Origin: Spirochaetota bacterium
Lineage (GTDB): Bacteria; Spirochaetota; Spirochaetia; Treponematales; UBA12059
NCBI GenBank assembly: GCA_029565815.1
Contig: JAKQNL010000366.1
Location: 1 to 5,351, forward strand
Direction: 5' to 3'
Length of the DNA: 5,351 nucleotides
The notes beneath the pieces are model-generated. The model was not told where the DNA came from, searched no databases, and worked only from the letters and a program-made list of their open reading frames with translations. Positions within the stretch are counted from its first letter, which is position 1. Every line of letters starts with the position of its first letter. Positions 3,401-5,351 of the stretch are shown one piece after another. The position numbers and the translations under genes were made by a program.

Positions 3401-5351
3401 GTAACTCTTTGTTAACCGAGCTTTCTTCCAAAGGCATGGTTTCGCTTAAGCCAAAAAAACCATGCATATCGGTTGGCCTAGGAACCTGCGGCATAGGAAA
3501 CGGAGCCGATGAGTTGTATAAGGCGCTTCAAAGCCTGGCGGGCAAGGATGTCATCATAAAACGTGCCGGCTGTTTCGGTTTTTGCGCCGAGGAACCCCTC
3601 CTCATGCTGTACCAAAGCGGCAAACCTATTCTTTTGTTCACCCAGGTGCAGGGCAAATCAGCGAAAAAATATATACAGGCTGCGCTCGATCCGAGAGCGT
3701 GCGAACGGCTTGCTAAAACAGCACGGGCAAAGATCAGCCGATGGGATTTTCGCACATCAAAGCTGGATTTCGGCGAAGGCTACCCAAAAGTGCCCGAATG
3801 GAACCAGATACCGTTTTTTAAGGGGCAGGAAAAACTGGTGCTTCGCGACTGCGGCCTCATAGATCCGGAAAGCCTAGACGAATACGCTGCAGTTGGCGGC
3901 TACAAAGCTCTTGCCAAAGCCGTTGGCTCCCTTAAGCCCAATGACGTCATCGATATGGTAAGCGCGGCGAAACTTCGCGGCCGCGGCGGAGCCGGTTTCC
4001 CAACCGGCATCAAATGGAAGCTCATGGCCCAGAACCAGGGCAGCGAAAAGTGGGTTATATGCAATGCCGATGAAGGCGATCCGGGCGCGTATATGAACCG
4101 CAACGAGATAGAAAGCGACCCGCACATGCTCATAGAAGGTATGGCGCTAGGCGCTTATGCGATGGGCGCGAACAAGGGCTTTGTCTACTGCCGCGCCGAA
4201 TACCCCCTTGCCGTAGAGCGCTTGTCCAAAGCACTGGCGGATGCCAAGGCAGCCGGTTTTTTGGGCGACAACATCATGGGCAGCACCTTTAGCTTCCAGC
4301 TGGAAATCGTGAAAGGAGCCGGGGCCTTCGTGTGCGGCGAGGAAACTGCCCTTATCGCGAGCGCAGAAGGCAAAGCCGGTCGGCCCATGCCACGTCCGCC
4401 CTTTCCGGCACAAAAGGGTTATAAAGGATTTCCAACAAACATAAACAACGTCGAAACCTGGTGCAACGTTCCACTTATCGTTTCCTGCGGGCCGGAATAC
4501 TTTTCCGCTATAGGCACCGAGAAGAGCGCCGGCACCAAGGTGTTTAGCCTGGTCGGCAAAGTACGGAACACGGGGCTCGTGGAGCTACCGCTTGGTACGA
4601 GCATTAGCGATATCGTCTACGGCATGGGCGAAGGAGCCGGCGCTCGAAAACGTATCCGTGCCGTGCAGACAGGTGGCCCGTCCGGCGGCTGTATACCCGC
4701 CGACGAGTTTTCCGCGCGCGTCGACTACGAGTCGCTTGCATCCATGGGGGCTATCATGGGTTCTGGTGGCATGGTGGTCATGGACCAGGACAACTGTATG
4801 GTGGACGTTGCCCGGTACTTCGTAAGCTTCACCTCGGCCGAATCCTGCGGCAAGTGCACGCCCTGCCGCGAAGGCTTGTCGCAAATGCTGCGCATTCTAA
4901 CGGCCATTACCCGCGGCGAAGCAAAACTGGAAGACCTGGACAAACTGGAGCGCCTTGCGCTAGCTGTTAAGGACACCGCCCTGTGCGGCCTCGGCCAAAC
5001 AGCTGCCAACCCGGTGCTTACCACGCTCAAGTATTTCCGAGAGGAATACGAGAAACACGTTGTGGAAAAGCGCTGCGAAGCAGGCATGTGCGAAGGCTTG
5101 TTTGAAGCACTGTGCGAAAATTCCTGTCCATTGCACATGAACATTCCCGGCTACCTGGCTCTCATCACCGACAACCGCATAGAGGAAGCGTACGAGCTAA
5201 CCCTACGCGATAACCCGCTGCCAGGCGTCATGGGCCGCATCTGTCATTTCCACTGCCAGATGCGTTGCCGAAGGGACGACCTAGACGCTCCGGTCGCACA
5301 GGGAGAGATACACCGCTACCTGGCTGATGCCATGCACAAGATGGGGCGGGA
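3397..5351 (+). CDS. nuoF: NuoF-GltD fusion flavoprotein, NADH-binding subunit (partial)
   Basis: The first 651 residues of a large cytoplasmic subunit, open at the right edge. Domains seen: a thioredoxin-like N-terminal domain (about 20-100) with GTCGIGNGA (C31) and CFGFC (C59, C63); the NuoF/HydB core (about 140-550) with FMN/NADH motif LRGRGGAGFPTG (193-204), CNADEGDPGAY (222-232), GAGAFVCGEETALI (307-320) and PTNINNVET (346-354); and the [4Fe-4S] ligands C484, C487, C490 and C530. Most related HydB/HndC proteins then have two ferredoxin clusters. Here CENSC (573-577), GRIC (C616), HFHC (C620) and MRCRRDDLD (C624) are the two [4Fe-4S] sites of the GltD/NfnB N-terminal domain, whose FAD/NAD(P)H domain should follow outside the window. 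Expected role: electron transfer between NADH, NAD(P)H and iron-sulfur partners, possibly bifurcating. The start is fixed by the ATGA overlap with nuoE. Oddities: the N-terminal domain lacks one usual Cys, and MNR (233-235) replaces the common MDR. Confidence 0.92.
   Translation, partial: MSNSLLTELSSKGMVSLKPKKPCISVGLGTCGIGNGADELYKALQSLAGKDVIIKRAGCFGFCAEEPLLMLYQSGKPILLFTQVQGKSAKKYIQAALDPRACERLAKTARAKISRWDFRTSKLDFGEGYPKVPEWNQIPFFKGQEKLVLRDCGLIDPESLDEYAAVGGYKALAKAVGSLKPNDVIDMVSAAKLRGRGGAGFPTGIKWKLMAQNQGSEKWVICNADEGDPGAYMNRNEIESDPHMLIEGMALGAYAMGANKGFVYCRAEYPLAVERLSKALADAKAAGFLGDNIMGSTFSFQLEIVKGAGAFVCGEETALIASAEGKAGRPMPRPPFPAQKGYKGFPTNINNVETWCNVPLIVSCGPEYFSAIGTEKSAGTKVFSLVGKVRNTGLVELPLGTSISDIVYGMGEGAGARKRIRAVQTGGPSGGCIPADEFSARVDYESLASMGAIMGSGGMVVMDQDNCMVDVARYFVSFTSAESCGKCTPCREGLSQMLRILTAITRGEAKLEDLDKLERLALAVKDTALCGLGQTAANPVLTTLKYFREEYEKHVVEKRCEAGMCEGLFEALCENSCPLHMNIPGYLALITDNRIEEAYELTLRDNPLPGVMGRICHFHCQMRCRRDDLDAPVAQGEIHRYLADAMHKMGR

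Noticed and set aside
1..5351. CRISPR array, tRNA, rRNA, insertion sequence or phage attachment site
   Set aside because: No spaced direct repeats, cloverleaf sequences, transposase motifs or terminal inverted repeats were seen.

Overview
The window comes from an anaerobic bacterium with moderately GC-rich DNA. The main clue is the rightward gene pair, which encodes NAD(P)H-linked flavin/iron-sulfur subunits of the NuoE/NuoF (HydC/HydB) type. Such subunits serve cytoplasmic [FeFe]-hydrogenases or formate dehydrogenases in fermenters, acetogens and related anaerobes. Ile ATA and Leu CTA codons are used fairly freely, which is unusual at this GC content. I cannot place the organism. A spirochaete (Treponema-like), a Coriobacteriia member or another anaerobe would all fit.

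Left part (1-2587, minus strand): four genes run in one direction, probably as one transcription unit. In transcription order they are a hotdog-fold acyl-CoA thioesterase (2587-2159), a NadD/CoaD-like nucleotidyltransferase with an unusual N-terminal extension and a degenerate (H/T)xGH motif (2087-1158), a zinc-type adenylate kinase (1039-392), and the start of an EamA/DMT-family permease (316-1, running off the left edge). Gaps are 71, 118 and 75 bases. The adk leader contains a perfect 8-bp inverted repeat with a 10-base spacer. The thioesterase ends in a run of eight A. A single -1 slip there would join it in frame to the nucleotidyltransferase, whose frame is open from that point and whose own ATG has no clear Shine-Dalgarno sequence.

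Middle (2588-2851): a 264-base divergent intergenic region. It holds a good leftward promoter candidate, a weaker rightward one overlapped by a 12-bp palindrome, and a possible hairpin that could mask the nuoE ribosome binding site.

Right part (2852-5351, plus strand): a NuoE-type [2Fe-2S] subunit is translationally coupled (ATGA overlap) to a large NuoF-type FMN/NADH/[4Fe-4S] subunit. After the NuoF core this protein continues without a stop into the N-terminal iron-sulfur domain of the GltD/NfnB family, and runs off the right edge. It is therefore a NuoF-GltD fusion with a predicted FMN/NAD(H) site and probably a second FAD/NAD(P)H site beyond the window. The likely complex is a cytoplasmic, possibly electron-bifurcating oxidoreductase whose catalytic subunit (hydrogenase or formate dehydrogenase) would lie downstream. 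No tRNA, rRNA, CRISPR array, insertion sequence or confident terminator was seen.
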